From an uncultured Chthonomonadaceae bacterium (GTDB taxonomy: Bacteria > Armatimonadota > Fimbriimonadia > Fimbriimonadales > Fimbriimonadaceae), in assembly GCA_946479035.1 (NCBI GenBank), contig CAMLDW010000011.1, positions 1-58,520 of the forward strand: DNA of 58,520 bases, given 5' to 3'. This document shows positions 35,116-42,725 of this stretch, in pieces. How positions within the stretch are numbered: position 1 is the stretch's first letter; every line of letters starts with the position of its first letter. A program made the position numbers and the translations under genes. The notes under the pieces are model-generated. The model was not told the origin of the DNA, searched no databases, and saw only the letters and a program-made list of their open reading frames with translations.

Positions 35116-35721
35116 ATGCAACCAATCAAGACACTCGCAGTCTTCGCGTGCCTAGCGGGATCGGGAATAGCAAACGCGCAGACCACGATCCTTGCCAAGG
35201 TATCGACCGACCACAAGATCACGCCCATCGAGGCCGCAGCGGCGATCGTCATCGGCAGCGCGCTTGGAATGAAGGTCGACGCGCTCGTCTTGACGAGCCG
35301 TAACACGAACACGTCGATCGGCCTGCTCGGCCCCGCGCTCGTCATCAGCCAGAGCACGCACCGCAGGCTTTCAGACGTCTTGCACGACAAGCCGAAGGGA
35401 GAAGGCTGGGGCAACGTCGCCAAGCGGATGGGTATGCACCCTGGCGACTTCAACAAAATGCGCGTCAAAGGCGGCTCGTTCGAGTCGATGTGCTGGCAGA
35501 ACATGCTTTACACGAAGTACCGCTTCCCTGCAAAGGAGTATCTCCGGGTGCAGCAGCAGGGCTTGACGGACAACGAGATCGTGCTGGCGGTCGTGCAGTC
35601 GCAGGGCAAGCGCGCCCCTCTCGACCGCGCGGTGCTTACGATCAAGAACCAGAAGGCCAAGGCCAAAGGCAAGGGCAAGGGCAATAGCGGTGGGCACGGC
35701 GGCGGGCACGGCGGACACTAG
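35116..35721 (+). CDS. Secreted protein with His/Gly metal-binding tail
   Basis: This 201-residue protein has a signal peptide (residues 1-21, ending ANAQ) and a predicted helical central part that I cannot assign to a family. It then has a Lys/Gly spacer and the tail GGHGGGHGGH. The tail resembles nickel- or zinc-storage stretches of metallochaperones. GGAG lies seven bases before the ATG at 35116; the earlier start at 35062 would lose the signal peptide. It stands just upstream of a Cu/Zn superoxide dismutase gene, so a metal-related role is a reasonable guess only. Confidence 0.68.
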   Translation: MQPIKTLAVFACLAGSGIANAQTTILAKVSTDHKITPIEAAAAIVIGSALGMKVDALVLTSRNTNTSIGLLGPALVISQSTHRRLSDVLHDKPKGEGWGNVAKRMGMHPGDFNKMRVKGGSFESMCWQNMLYTKYRFPAKEYLRVQQQGLTDNEIVLAVVQSQGKRAPLDRAVLTIKNQKAKAKGKGKGNSGGHGGGHGGH

Positions 35722-35796
35722 CCCAGAACTCTTCGACCAAGCCAACGCGGCCCGGTTCCATCCCGGCCGCCTTTCCGCTGTCTGCTCGGCAGCCTG

Positions 35797-35802
35797 TACA
35801 AT
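35797..35802 (+). promoter_or_regulatory. -10 element, leaderless promoter of sodC
   Basis: TACAAT, then GCGGCC, then ATG at 35809. No Shine-Dalgarno sequence fits in between. Confidence 0.65.
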
Positions 35803-35808
35803 GCGGCC

Positions 35809-36369
35809 ATGAGGACCAACGCACTTCTCGCAACCCTGCTCGGCGCGGCCATAGTCGGCGTCGCCGTCGCGGGGCAGGCTTCACAGCAGAACCCGCAGCA
35901 GCCCCAGCGGCCGACCGCCGCCATCGCCGTCATCTTCGCGACCGATGGCAGCAAGGTCAGTGGCACGGTCCACTTCATGCAGATGGAGGGCGGCGTGCAC
36001 GTAATCGGTGAGATCAGCGGACTTGCGCCCAACTCCACCCACGGCTTCCACATCCACGAGTTCGGCGACATGAGCAAGCGCGACGGCATGGGCATGGGGG
36101 GCCACTTCAACCCCGCCGGCGTCGCGCACGGACTGCCCGACGCGGCCATGCACCACGAAGGCGACATGGGCAACATCACCGCCGACGCCAACGGCGTCGC
36201 GAAGATCGACCAGATGTTCATGGGGATGGCGATCGGCGGCCGCGGCTCCATCCTCGGGCGCGGCGTGGTCGTGCACGAGAAGGCCGACGACGGCGGCCAG
36301 CCGGTAGGAAACGCTGGCGCGCGCGTCGGCTATGGCGTCATCGGCGTCGCACAGGCCGCGACGAGCTAG
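35809..36369 (+). CDS. sodC: Periplasmic Cu/Zn superoxide dismutase lacking the disulfide
   Basis: SodC dismutates superoxide outside the cytoplasm. The 186-residue precursor has a signal peptide (residues 1-22). All metal ligands can be traced: GFHIHEFGD (two copper His), GGHFNP (bridging His), AHG, HHEGD (zinc His and Asp) and VVVHEKADD (last copper His). The active-site Arg is in GARVGYG. The protein contains no cysteine at all: the loop where the first disulfide Cys sits reads KRDGMGMGG, and the second Cys position reads RVGYGVIG. The conserved subunit disulfide is therefore absent. Confidence 0.9.
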   Translation: MRTNALLATLLGAAIVGVAVAGQASQQNPQQPQRPTAAIAVIFATDGSKVSGTVHFMQMEGGVHVIGEISGLAPNSTHGFHIHEFGDMSKRDGMGMGGHFNPAGVAHGLPDAAMHHEGDMGNITADANGVAKIDQMFMGMAIGGRGSILGRGVVVHEKADDGGQPVGNAGARVGYGVIGVAQAATS

Positions 36370-36382
36370 TCCCTAAGACAGA

Positions 36383-36415
36383 GCGAGGGCGCGGGCCTGC
36401 GGCCCGCGCCCTCGC
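36383..36415. terminator. Strong bidirectional terminator hairpin
   Basis: A perfect 14-bp stem GCGAGGGCGCGGGC/GCCCGCGCCCTCGC with loop CTGCG lies between the convergent ends of sodC and the selenoprotein gene. Confidence 0.8.
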
Positions 36416-36429
36416 TGCTACGCAACGCG

Positions 36430-36978
36430 CTATCCCAGCTTCTGCGCTTTCAGCCACTTCTCGAGCGTCGCGCGCTCGTTATTGGTCATTTTCGGCGCGG
36501 CCCGCTTCAACATCTCCATGAACCACGCGATCTCCTCGGGCTTCGCAGGGTGACCGATGTTCGAACCGACCTTGTCCGTGTCGGTAGGTCTGCGCGAATT
36601 GACCACCATCTTGCCCTTTGCGTCCACGAAAGCGAAGAACGGGAGCCCCTGGCCCTCGCCGTTGAGGTCGGCCATCAGTTGGTCGCCCCCCGGGTTCTCG
36701 GTCGCCTTCTTGTCCTCCGATTCCAGTACGGTCACGTGTACGGTGACGAGGTACTTGTCTAGGATCTTCTTGTTCGCTTCGTCCTCGATAAACTTATCGA
36801 GCCTATGGCACCACCCTCACCAAGAGGCGTGGAAGATCACCCAGACCGCCTTCTTCTCTTTGGCCGCCTTCGCCTCTGCGTCCTTCATCACTGCCGACGC
36901 TGAGGGAACGGCCTGGCCATAGCCGACCGCCGCCAATGCCAGCAGGCCGGTCAGCGCGCCTATACGCGGTTTCCACAT
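36430..36978 (-). CDS. Thioredoxin-like protein with probable selenocysteine (UGWC)
   Basis: Read through one in-frame TGA at 36819-36817, this is a 182-residue secreted thioredoxin-fold protein. It has a signal peptide (about residues 1-23) and a helix rich in Ala and Lys. The strand VWVIFHASW is followed by U54-G-W-C57-H, where thioredoxin relatives have CGWCH, then KFIEDEANKKIL and the cis-Pro segment GLPFFAFVD. The C-terminal helix is PEEIAWFMEML. Frame and homology continue without a shift on both sides of the TGA. A hairpin 15 bases after the TGA fits a bacterial SECIS. GATAAT lies six bases before the ATG. The alternative is a Cys-to-stop mutation or a read error. Confidence 0.78.
36784..36801 (-). 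promoter_or_regulatory. Candidate bacterial SECIS hairpin
   Basis: On the minus strand CTCGATAAGTTTATCGAG forms a 7-8-bp perfect stem. The loop AGTT has a G at its second place and begins 22 bases after the TGA. Known bacterial SECIS loops lie about 16-37 bases after the UGA with a G in the first two loop positions. Confidence 0.65.
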
Positions 36979-36984
36979 GCCTTT

Positions 36985-36990
36985 ATTATC
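36985..36990 (-). promoter_or_regulatory. -10 element, leaderless promoter of the selenoprotein gene
   Basis: GATAAT on the minus strand, AAAGGC, then ATG at 36978. Confidence 0.6.
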
Positions 36991-37022
36991 GCCCATAGTT
37001 TGCAGAAGTGCCGCGCGAACGG

Positions 37023-37028
37023 TAAAAC
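37023..37028 (+). promoter_or_regulatory. -10-like element of the second M28 peptidase gene
   Basis: TAAAAC is five bases before the ATG at 37034, in a 55-base divergent spacer shared with the selenoprotein promoter. Confidence 0.4.
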
Positions 37029-37033
37029 AGGCC

Positions 37034-38443
37034 ATGCGAGCAAGATCCTTTCTCTTGGTCGCCTTGGCCTGTTTTGGCGTGTGGGCCAGGGCGCAGGGCG
37101 ACCCCGACGTGGTCGCCAAGGTCATCGACGAGGGCAAGCGCAACAACCAGACCCGCGCCCACCTCGAGTACCTCACCGGACAGATCGGCGCAAGGCTGAC
37201 GACTTCGCTCGCGCTCGAGCGAGCCCGCGCCTGGACGATGAAGAAGTTCACTGAGTTCGGGCTCGCCAACGTCCACGAGGAGGAGTGGGGCGAGTGGCCG
37301 ATCGGCTTCGACCGAGGAAAGAACTGCTACGGCCGCATGATCTCCCCATACGCGCGAGAGTTCCAGTTCACCACCCGCTCTTGGACGCCGGGCACCCCCG
37401 GCCCAGAGCGCGGAATCGTCATGAAACTGCCTGAAAGTGCCGACGCTGCCAAGGCCGATGCGGCGAAGTTCAAGGGCGCCTGGGTCCTGATGCCGCGGAC
37501 TCAGGGCCAGCCGACGGCCGAGCAGCGCGCCGCGCGCGACGCTATCTGGCAATCGCTCAAAGAGGCCGGCGCCTATGGCCAGATCGTCAGCAGCCGCAAC
37601 GAGCTCGTCGTCACCAGCGGCAACTACAACTTCAAGCTCGAGGAAGTGCCGACGGACATCATCGTCACTGTCCGCGCAAGCGACTACGACGCGATCAGCG
37701 AAGGCATGCTGACGGCCAGCGCCTATGTCGAGTTCAACCTCGACCAGAGGATCCGCAGCGGCCCGGTCAAGAACTACAACGTCATCGCAGAGATCCCAGG
37801 CACCGTGCACCCGGAAGAAGTCGTCATCGTCAGCGGCCACCTCGACAGTTGGGACGGCCCCGGCAGCCAGGGCGCGTGCGACAACGGCACTGGCACGATG
37901 GTCGCGCTAGAGGCCGCGCGCCTGCTCATGGTCGCCGGCGCAAAGCCCGCGCGCACGATCCGCTTCATCCTGTGGACCGGTGAGGAGGAGGGCCTTTGGG
38001 GCTCGCGGGGCTACGTCGACAAGCACGCCGCCGAACTGGACAGGATCAGCGCCGTGCTCGTCGACGACGGCGGCACCAACTACAGCGGCGGCCTGACCTG
38101 CATAGAGAGCATGGCGCCCATGCTGCAAAAGGCGATCGACCCGCTCACCCCTGCTTTCCCCGACCTGCCCTGCACCCTGCGCGTCGTCCCGTCGATGCCT
38201 CGCGGCGGTGGCAGCGACCACGCCTCGTTCAACGCCAAGGGCGTCCCTGGGTTCTTCTGGAACGAGACCGGAGTGGACGACTACACCTACATCCACCACA
38301 CGCAGCACGACAGGGTCGAGGCCTCGATCAACCGCTACCTGGTCCAATCGAGCGTGGCCGAGGCCGTCGTGGCCTTCAACCTGGCATGCGCCGACTCGCT
38401 GCTGCCGCGCCAGCCGCAGCCCCCGCCGACAGGCGGCGGATAG
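37034..38443 (+). CDS. Secreted M28-family zinc peptidase (PSMA/carboxypeptidase Q-like)
   Basis: This 469-residue precursor has a signal peptide (residues 1-20, ending RAQG). A PA-like insertion lies around 95-200, and the M28 catalytic domain follows. Zinc and catalytic residues are visible: VSGHLDSWDGPGSQGACDNGTG (first His, bridging Asp), WTGEEEGLWGS (Glu pair), VDDGG and the late His in IHHTQHD. It resembles glutamate carboxypeptidase II and plasma carboxypeptidase Q in layout. It is divergently transcribed from the thioredoxin-like selenoprotein and followed by its own terminator. Confidence 0.9.
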   Translation: MRARSFLLVALACFGVWARAQGDPDVVAKVIDEGKRNNQTRAHLEYLTGQIGARLTTSLALERARAWTMKKFTEFGLANVHEEEWGEWPIGFDRGKNCYGRMISPYAREFQFTTRSWTPGTPGPERGIVMKLPESADAAKADAAKFKGAWVLMPRTQGQPTAEQRAARDAIWQSLKEAGAYGQIVSSRNELVVTSGNYNFKLEEVPTDIIVTVRASDYDAISEGMLTASAYVEFNLDQRIRSGPVKNYNVIAEIPGTVHPEEVVIVSGHLDSWDGPGSQGACDNGTGTMVALEAARLLMVAGAKPARTIRFILWTGEEEGLWGSRGYVDKHAAELDRISAVLVDDGGTNYSGGLTCIESMAPMLQKAIDPLTPAFPDLPCTLRVVPSMPRGGGSDHASFNAKGVPGFFWNETGVDDYTYIHHTQHDRVEASINRYLVQSSVAEAVVAFNLACADSLLPRQPQPPPTGGG

Positions 38444-38450
38444 TTCCAAT

Positions 38451-38481
38451 GGCGGGCCCGGGACCCTATCCCGGGCCCGCC
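38451..38481 (+). terminator. Terminator hairpin of the M28 peptidase gene
   Basis: A perfect 13-bp stem (GGCGGGCCCGGGA and its complement) with loop CCCTA begins eight bases after the stop. Confidence 0.75.
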
Positions 38482-38528
38482 GCAACTTCAGCCCCGACAT
38501 AGCCCGTAATAGCCGCGACGGAGGAAGA

Positions 38529-39188
38529 ATGAACAAGGCTTTGGCATCAGCGGCGGTCGTGTGCGCCGCGCTTACAATGGAGGGCTGCATCGGGCGCGCT
38601 CTCCACGGCGACGACTCGGGGCCCCAATCGAGCAAGACAGTGCAGCTCACGGGCTTTCACAAGGTGAAGTCGAAGGGCTCTGCCGACCTCACGATCACGG
38701 TCGGCGGCAAGGAATCGATCACGGTCGAAGGCAGCGAGAACCGCGTCAAGTCCCTGACGACCACAGTCGAGGACGGCACCTTGGTCCTCGATGAGAAGTC
38801 CCAAGGCATCTTCGGCGGCAACGGAAGGCTCCACGTCACCATCACTGTGCCTTCGCTCGACGGGCTGGAGATCGACGGCTCCGGCGATGCGGAAGTGACC
38901 GGCGTCAAGGGCGACACGTTCACCGTCTCCATCAACGGCAGTGGCGACGTCACCGTCAGCGGAGACGTCAAGAGCGCGACGCTCGCTATCCACGGCTCGG
39001 GCGACGTCGACGCCAAGGGCCTGAAGGCGAAGCAAGCCGGCGTCAGCATCGCGGGCTCCGGCAACATCAACGTGGCTGCAAGTGACACGCTCGAAGTGTC
39101 GCTAGCGGGCTCCGGCGACATCACTTACTACGGCGATCCGAAGGTCACGCAGAGCGTCACCGGTTCGGGCGACGTCAACAAAGGCTGA
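38529..39188 (+). CDS. DUF2807 (head GIN domain) putative lipoprotein
   Basis: This 219-residue protein has an N-terminal signal with a possible lipobox ending MEGC (Cys20), an unusual sequence because of Glu at -2. The mature part is a DUF2807 domain: repeated short beta-strands with the periodic motif GSGD (IDGSGDAEVTG, INGSGDVTVSG, IHGSGDVDAKG, LAGSGDITYYG). These form a right-handed beta-helix-like fold. Members are found on the envelope of many diderm bacteria and their role is unknown. GGAGGAAGA precedes the ATG. Confidence 0.87.
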   Translation: MNKALASAAVVCAALTMEGCIGRALHGDDSGPQSSKTVQLTGFHKVKSKGSADLTITVGGKESITVEGSENRVKSLTTTVEDGTLVLDEKSQGIFGGNGRLHVTITVPSLDGLEIDGSGDAEVTGVKGDTFTVSINGSGDVTVSGDVKSATLAIHGSGDVDAKGLKAKQAGVSIAGSGNINVAASDTLEVSLAGSGDITYYGDPKVTQSVTGSGDVNKG

Positions 39189-39193
39189 CTCTG

Positions 39194-39250
39194 ACTACGC
39201 CCGACCCCGTCATCCTAAGCCGGCCGAAGGGGCCCGGGGTCGGGAGTAGT
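39194..39250. terminator. Long bidirectional terminator carrying a dispersed repeat
   Basis: ACTAC and CCCGACCCCG pair with CGGGGTCGGG and GTAGT, with one mismatch, giving a 15-bp stem. The loop contains GTCATCCTAAGC...CGAAGG, a relative of the GTCATCCTGAGC element at 57083. It fills the gap between convergent genes ending at 39188 and 39251. Confidence 0.7.
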
Positions 39251-40024
39251 CTAGACGTCGAACTCGGCCAGCACCGGCGTGTGGTCGCTCGGCCTCTCCG
39301 CGCTGCGAGGACCTCTGTCCACCCAGCACCGCCGGCACTTCCCAGCCAGCGCGGGCGACGCGTAAACGTGGTCGATCCTCCACCCCAGGTTCCGCTTGAA
39401 CGAGTTGGGAATGCGGAAGTCCCAGAACGTGTAGTGCCCCGCGCCCGACGTGAACTTGCGAAAACAGTCGGTCCACCCAAGGCCCACGATCGCCTTCAAG
39501 CGCGAGAACTCCTCTGGGTGGTGCCCGACATCTCCGAGCTTGTTCTCCGGCTCGAAGACGTCCTGCGGTTCAGGAGCGATGTTGATGTCGCCGAGCCACA
39601 CCGTCGGCGCGCCCATGTCGCACGATTCTGAGACGTACTCCTTGAAACGCTCGAGCCACTTCATCTTATAGGCCCACTTCTCAGAGCCCACCTCGTTGCC
39701 GTTGGGCACGTAAGTGTCGATGATCTGCACTCCGTTCACGGTCGCACGGAGCAGCCGGCAGTCCTGCGGCATCGTTTCATCGTCGAAGCCCACGTCCATG
39801 TCTTCGATCGGGTACTTGCTCAGGACGGCGACGCCGTTGTACCGCGGTTGGCCGTGGAACTCGATGTTGTAGCCGGTCGGCTCGAGCTCCTTCATCGGGA
39901 ACTTCTCGTCCTCCACCTTGGTCTCCTGCAGCACGACCACGTCCGGCTCCGCCGAGGCGAGCCAGTCCAGCAGCACGGGCACGCGCGCCCGCACGGAGTT
40001 CACGTTGAAACTCGCAACGACCAT
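39251..40024 (-). CDS. xth: Exodeoxyribonuclease III
   Basis: Xth is the main AP endonuclease and 3' repair exonuclease. The 257-residue protein has all signature motifs: SFNVNSVRAR, VVLQETKVEDEKFP (metal-binding Glu), IIDTYVPNG, WLGDINIAPEPQDVF (Asp/Asn) and the C-terminal RIDHVYAS and SDHTPV (catalytic Asp-His). The start ATG at 40024 opens MVVASFNVNS and lies eight bases after TAAAGT (40033-40038); the 16 residues upstream are not part of the family. Confidence 0.95.
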   Translation of the reverse strand: MVVASFNVNSVRARVPVLLDWLASAEPDVVVLQETKVEDEKFPMKELEPTGYNIEFHGQPRYNGVAVLSKYPIEDMDVGFDDETMPQDCRLLRATVNGVQIIDTYVPNGNEVGSEKWAYKMKWLERFKEYVSESCDMGAPTVWLGDINIAPEPQDVFEPENKLGDVGHHPEEFSRLKAIVGLGWTDCFRKFTSGAGHYTFWDFRIPNSFKRNLGWRIDHVYASPALAGKCRRCWVDRGPRSAERPSDHTPVLAEFDV

Positions 40025-40032
40025 CGCGCACG

Positions 40033-40038
40033 ACTTTA
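40033..40038 (-). promoter_or_regulatory. -10 element of xth
   Basis: TAAAGT on the minus strand, eight bases before ATG, no Shine-Dalgarno sequence. It faces TAGAAT of the divergent gene. Confidence 0.5.
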
Positions 40039-40076
40039 CCCACCGGGACAGCCGCATTCCGGGGCTCTGCATTGCG

Positions 40077-40082
40077 TAGAAT
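40077..40082 (+). promoter_or_regulatory. -10 element of the zinc-ribbon/hisF transcript
   Basis: TAGAAT, seven bases, then GTG at 40090. Confidence 0.55.
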
Positions 40083-40089
40083 CCGACTA

Positions 40090-40305
40090 GTGGACCGGCT
40101 CAATTCGCAGGGCATCCCCCGCCAGCAGCTCCTTTGGACGCTCGGCCAGCGCCGCCACGTGCTCAAAGCGCTAAAAGAGGACGCGTGCCTGCTCTGCCGC
40201 AAGGGCGGCCTTAACGAGGCGGGGCTCTGCGACATGTGCTACGCCCTGCTCAACGACAATGAGCTCAGCGCGGCTGAGCGCTGGCTCAGCGGGGTCGGAC
40301 CTTAG
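40090..40305 (+). CDS. Small zinc-ribbon protein of unknown function
   Basis: This 71-residue protein carries two closely spaced Cys pairs, CLLC and CDMC (13 residues apart), which should bind one zinc ion as a ribbon or knuckle. The N-terminal part is helical and basic. I do not recognise a named family. The GTG at 40090 follows a TAGAAT element by seven bases. Its TAG stop directly abuts the ATG of the next gene, so it heads a three-gene unit with the membrane protein and hisF. Confidence 0.7.
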   Translation: MDRLNSQGIPRQQLLWTLGQRRHVLKALKEDACLLCRKGGLNEAGLCDMCYALLNDNELSAAERWLSGVGP

Positions 40306-41172
40306 ATGCCGACTCTGTCGCCCGCCCTCGCCTGGGCGTTTGTAGTCGGGATCGTCCTAGCCTTGGCAGCGGTGCTCGCTTGGCGCAGGCTCGTCGGCCG
40401 CCGCCTTCCCGGCTATCTCGCAGTCACCGAGTACTGGATCTATACGCCGCACGACAACCTCCCCAAGCAGGAACTGATCATGGACCGGATGATCTCCTCC
40501 AACCCCCACAACCGGCGGGGGAAACCAAGCATAGGCGCGCGCGAAGGGCTGCTCTTTAGCGACATCCGCCTCCACATCGCAGTCGCCAAGCGCTCGCGCA
40601 ACCCGCTCATCTTCCGTCCCGACCTCTTTGAAGAGGACGCAGTGCCCAGCAAGGAGGCGCTCGCGCGGCTAAGCAACGCCAACAGCCTCATCAAGGTCCG
40701 CTACATGAGCGAGGCGGTACTCAAGGACACCCGTCACTTACAGTTCATGCCCCACCTCGCGGACACGATGACGGACCTCGCCGACGGCCTCGTCGTTTAC
40801 GACGTCGTGTGCGAACAGATCTACACAGCCGAAGACTTCAAGTCGCTGCTCGAAAAGAACAACAACGCCGAGCGCCCGGACATCCACGTGCGCGTCGTGT
40901 GGCACGTCGATGAGAACGATGGGTTCGGGTACGCCCTCACGAAGGGCCTGCGCAAGGTCGGGCACGCCGAGCTTCGCACCGACCCCGTCGACGCGGACCA
41001 GGAGGTCCTTGTCTCCGGGCTCCTCCACCGCATGGCGCACCAGATCGTCCGCGCCCCTGACCATGAGGGCGCCATCGAAGTCGAAGAGTTCGGCGACACC
41101 TTCATCCTCGAGCGGGCCGTGCGCAAAGGGGACTACACGCAGGTCGTGATCAAGAGGCGGAGGGGCGCGTGA
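40306..41172 (+). CDS. Membrane-anchored protein of unknown function
   Basis: This 288-residue protein has one N-terminal transmembrane helix (about residues 9-27) and a large soluble domain with alternating strands and helices. I recognise no domain. Notable segments are [19 protein letters not shown] and [26 protein letters not shown], which are hydrophobic enough to be core strands. There are few Cys and no obvious catalytic motif. It abuts the zinc-ribbon gene and overlaps hisF as GTGA, so it is translated together with both. Confidence 0.72.
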   Translation: MPTLSPALAWAFVVGIVLALAAVLAWRRLVGRRLPGYLAVTEYWIYTPHDNLPKQELIMDRMISSNPHNRRGKPSIGAREGLLFSDIRLHIAVAKRSRNPLIFRPDLFEEDAVPSKEALARLSNANSLIKVRYMSEAVLKDTRHLQFMPHLADTMTDLADGLVVYDVVCEQIYTAEDFKSLLEKNNNAERPDIHVRVVWHVDENDGFGYALTKGLRKVGHAELRTDPVDADQEVLVSGLLHRMAHQIVRAPDHEGAIEVEEFGDTFILERAVRKGDYTQVVIKRRRGA

Positions 41173-41933
41173 CCTCCGTCCGCGTCATTCCCTGCCTCGA
41201 CATCAAGGACGGTCGAGTGGTCAAGGGCACGCGCTTCGTCGAGCTGCGCGACGCGGGCGATCCCGTCGAGCTCGCCAAGTTCTACGACGCTCAAGGCGCC
41301 GACGAGCTCGTGTTCCTCGACATCACCGCGAGCCACGAAGGGCGCGCGCCCGTGGTCGCGCTGGCGGAAAAGGTCTCGGAGCAGCTCTTCATCCCCTTCA
41401 CCGTCGGCGGTGGGCTCCGGACGATCGAGGACGTCCGTGCCGCGCTGCTCGCTGGCGCGGACAAGGTCAGCCTCAACTCCGCTGCGGTCAACGACCCGTC
41501 GTTCGTCGAGCGCGCGTCGAGGAACTTCGGCTCACAGTGCATCGTCGTAGCGATAGACGCAAAGAGGTCGGACGGCGGCTGGCATGTCTTTACAAACGGA
41601 GGCCGAATCGACACAGGGCTCGACGCCGTCGCTTGGGCGCAAGGGGCCGAGAAGCGCGGCGCAGGCGAGATCCTGCTGACGAGCATGGACGCCGACGGTA
41701 CGCGCGACGGATACGACCTTGGGCTCACGCGCGCCGTCGCCGAGGCAGTAACGATCCCCGTCATCGCTTCTGGCGGCGCTGGCCGCGCACAGCACCTCGT
41801 CGACGCCGTCCAGAAAGGGAGAGCCGACGCAGTCCTGGTCGCCGGCATCCTGCACGACGGAGCAACGACGATCGCCGCACTGAAGTCCGCGATGAAAGAA
41901 GAAGGGCTGCCGGTCCGGCCGCTACAGGCCTAG
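41169..41933 (+). CDS. hisF: Imidazole glycerol phosphate synthase cyclase subunit
   Basis: HisF closes the imidazole ring of IGP and releases AICAR in histidine synthesis, using ammonia from HisH. The 254-residue TIM barrel has [17 protein letters not shown] with catalytic Asp11, the phosphate loops FTVGGGLR and IASGGAG, and [14 protein letters not shown] with the second catalytic Asp. The start is GTG overlapping the previous stop. The other his genes are not nearby. It overlaps the convergent dapA-like gene by 12 bases. Confidence 0.96.
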   Translation: MTSVRVIPCLDIKDGRVVKGTRFVELRDAGDPVELAKFYDAQGADELVFLDITASHEGRAPVVALAEKVSEQLFIPFTVGGGLRTIEDVRAALLAGADKVSLNSAAVNDPSFVERASRNFGSQCIVVAIDAKRSDGGWHVFTNGGRIDTGLDAVAWAQGAEKRGAGEILLTSMDADGTRDGYDLGLTRAVAEAVTIPVIASGGAGRAQHLVDAVQKGRADAVLVAGILHDGATTIAALKSAMKEEGLPVRPLQA

Positions 41934-42680
41934 CGCCGACGTGATCCCGACCAGTATCTTGCGCCCTTCGTCGCTAAGGTCGAAAACGGGGCTGCGCGAG
42001 GTGCCGACGTCGCAGTCCATTTCGACGAGCGCGGCGCGCGCAGCGCGGTTCACGCCCCCGTGCCGCAGCAGCGCCTGCATGGCCGGACGGAACACTTCTG
42101 CCTTCGCCGTCAGCACCGGCACTTTGTCCGCGCCGAACATCGCAAACGGCGTCACGACGTGCCCGACGGCCGCCATCTCGTCCGGCGCGGGCCGCTCCAG
42201 CACCGCCCACGCTGGGTCCACCGCCTCGGCGAGCTTTAGGGGGTGCTCGTACCCCGCCCACCTGCCGTCCGGGTCCGCGAAGACGGTCGTGAGGTTTCCG
42301 TGGCGGTTGACTGACGTGAGCATCGCCTTCGCCTCGTGCGCGAAGTACCGACCCATCGGCGGCGGACAGACGACCGCGCCCTTGGCACCGTGCCGGGACG
42401 CGTGCTGGCAGAGGTCGACGAGCCCAGAGGTCGTCGAAGCGGTGACGTTCACCCAGACGGGCAGCCCGCCGACCTCGCGCACCACCCACTCGAGGATCTG
42501 CTTGCGCTCGGAGTGCGCCAGGAGGAACGTGTCGCCCGTCTCGCCGTTGACCAAGAACCCCTGGGCGCCCCGCTCTAGATGAAAACGCACGAGCCGAGAA
42601 ACGCGCACTTCGCTCAACGTCGAAGTGTCGTCGGTGAAAGCCGCCACGAGCGGCACGACGATCTTGGGCTGTCCCTGCAA
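41922..42680 (-). CDS. DapA/NAL-family aldolase homologue lacking the Schiff-base lysine
   Basis: This 252-residue protein follows the dihydrodipicolinate synthase/N-acetylneuraminate lyase barrel: [35 protein letters not shown] (the GTTGE-like phosphate loop) and VNVTASTT. At the place of the catalytic Tyr segment it reads [13 protein letters not shown]. Where the Schiff-base Lys (GIKD/E) belongs it reads [10 protein letters not shown]. The usual chemistry is therefore unlikely. The protein is also short (usual length about 290). Two adjacent TTG codons (42683 and 42680) could start it; GGAG is best placed for 42680. Confidence 0.75.
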   Translation of the reverse strand: MQGQPKIVVPLVAAFTDDTSTLSEVRVSRLVRFHLERGAQGFLVNGETGDTFLLAHSERKQILEWVVREVGGLPVWVNVTASTTSGLVDLCQHASRHGAKGAVVCPPPMGRYFAHEAKAMLTSVNRHGNLTTVFADPDGRWAGYEHPLKLAEAVDPAWAVLERPAPDEMAAVGHVVTPFAMFGADKVPVLTAKAEVFRPAMQALLRHGGVNRAARAALVEMDCDVGTSRSPVFDLSDEGRKILVGITSALGL

Positions 42681-42725
42681 CAAGCGCTCCTATCTTGCAG
42701 GACGTCACAACGTCCGCAAAGGGCT

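Noticed and set aside
36430..36735. Separate 101-residue protein starting at an internal ATG
   Set aside because: It is the C-terminal part of the thioredoxin fold, in the same frame as the N-terminal part; the ATG has no start signals and lacks the active-site strand.
36817..36819. Plain pseudogene caused by a nonsense mutation
   Set aside because: Not fully excluded, but the stop falls exactly on the redox Cys, everything else is intact and a SECIS-like hairpin follows, so selenocysteine is the better reading.
41922..42680. Genuine dihydrodipicolinate synthase (dapA)
   Set aside because: The Schiff-base Lys and the Tyr segment are missing, so the name would imply an activity the sequence does not support.
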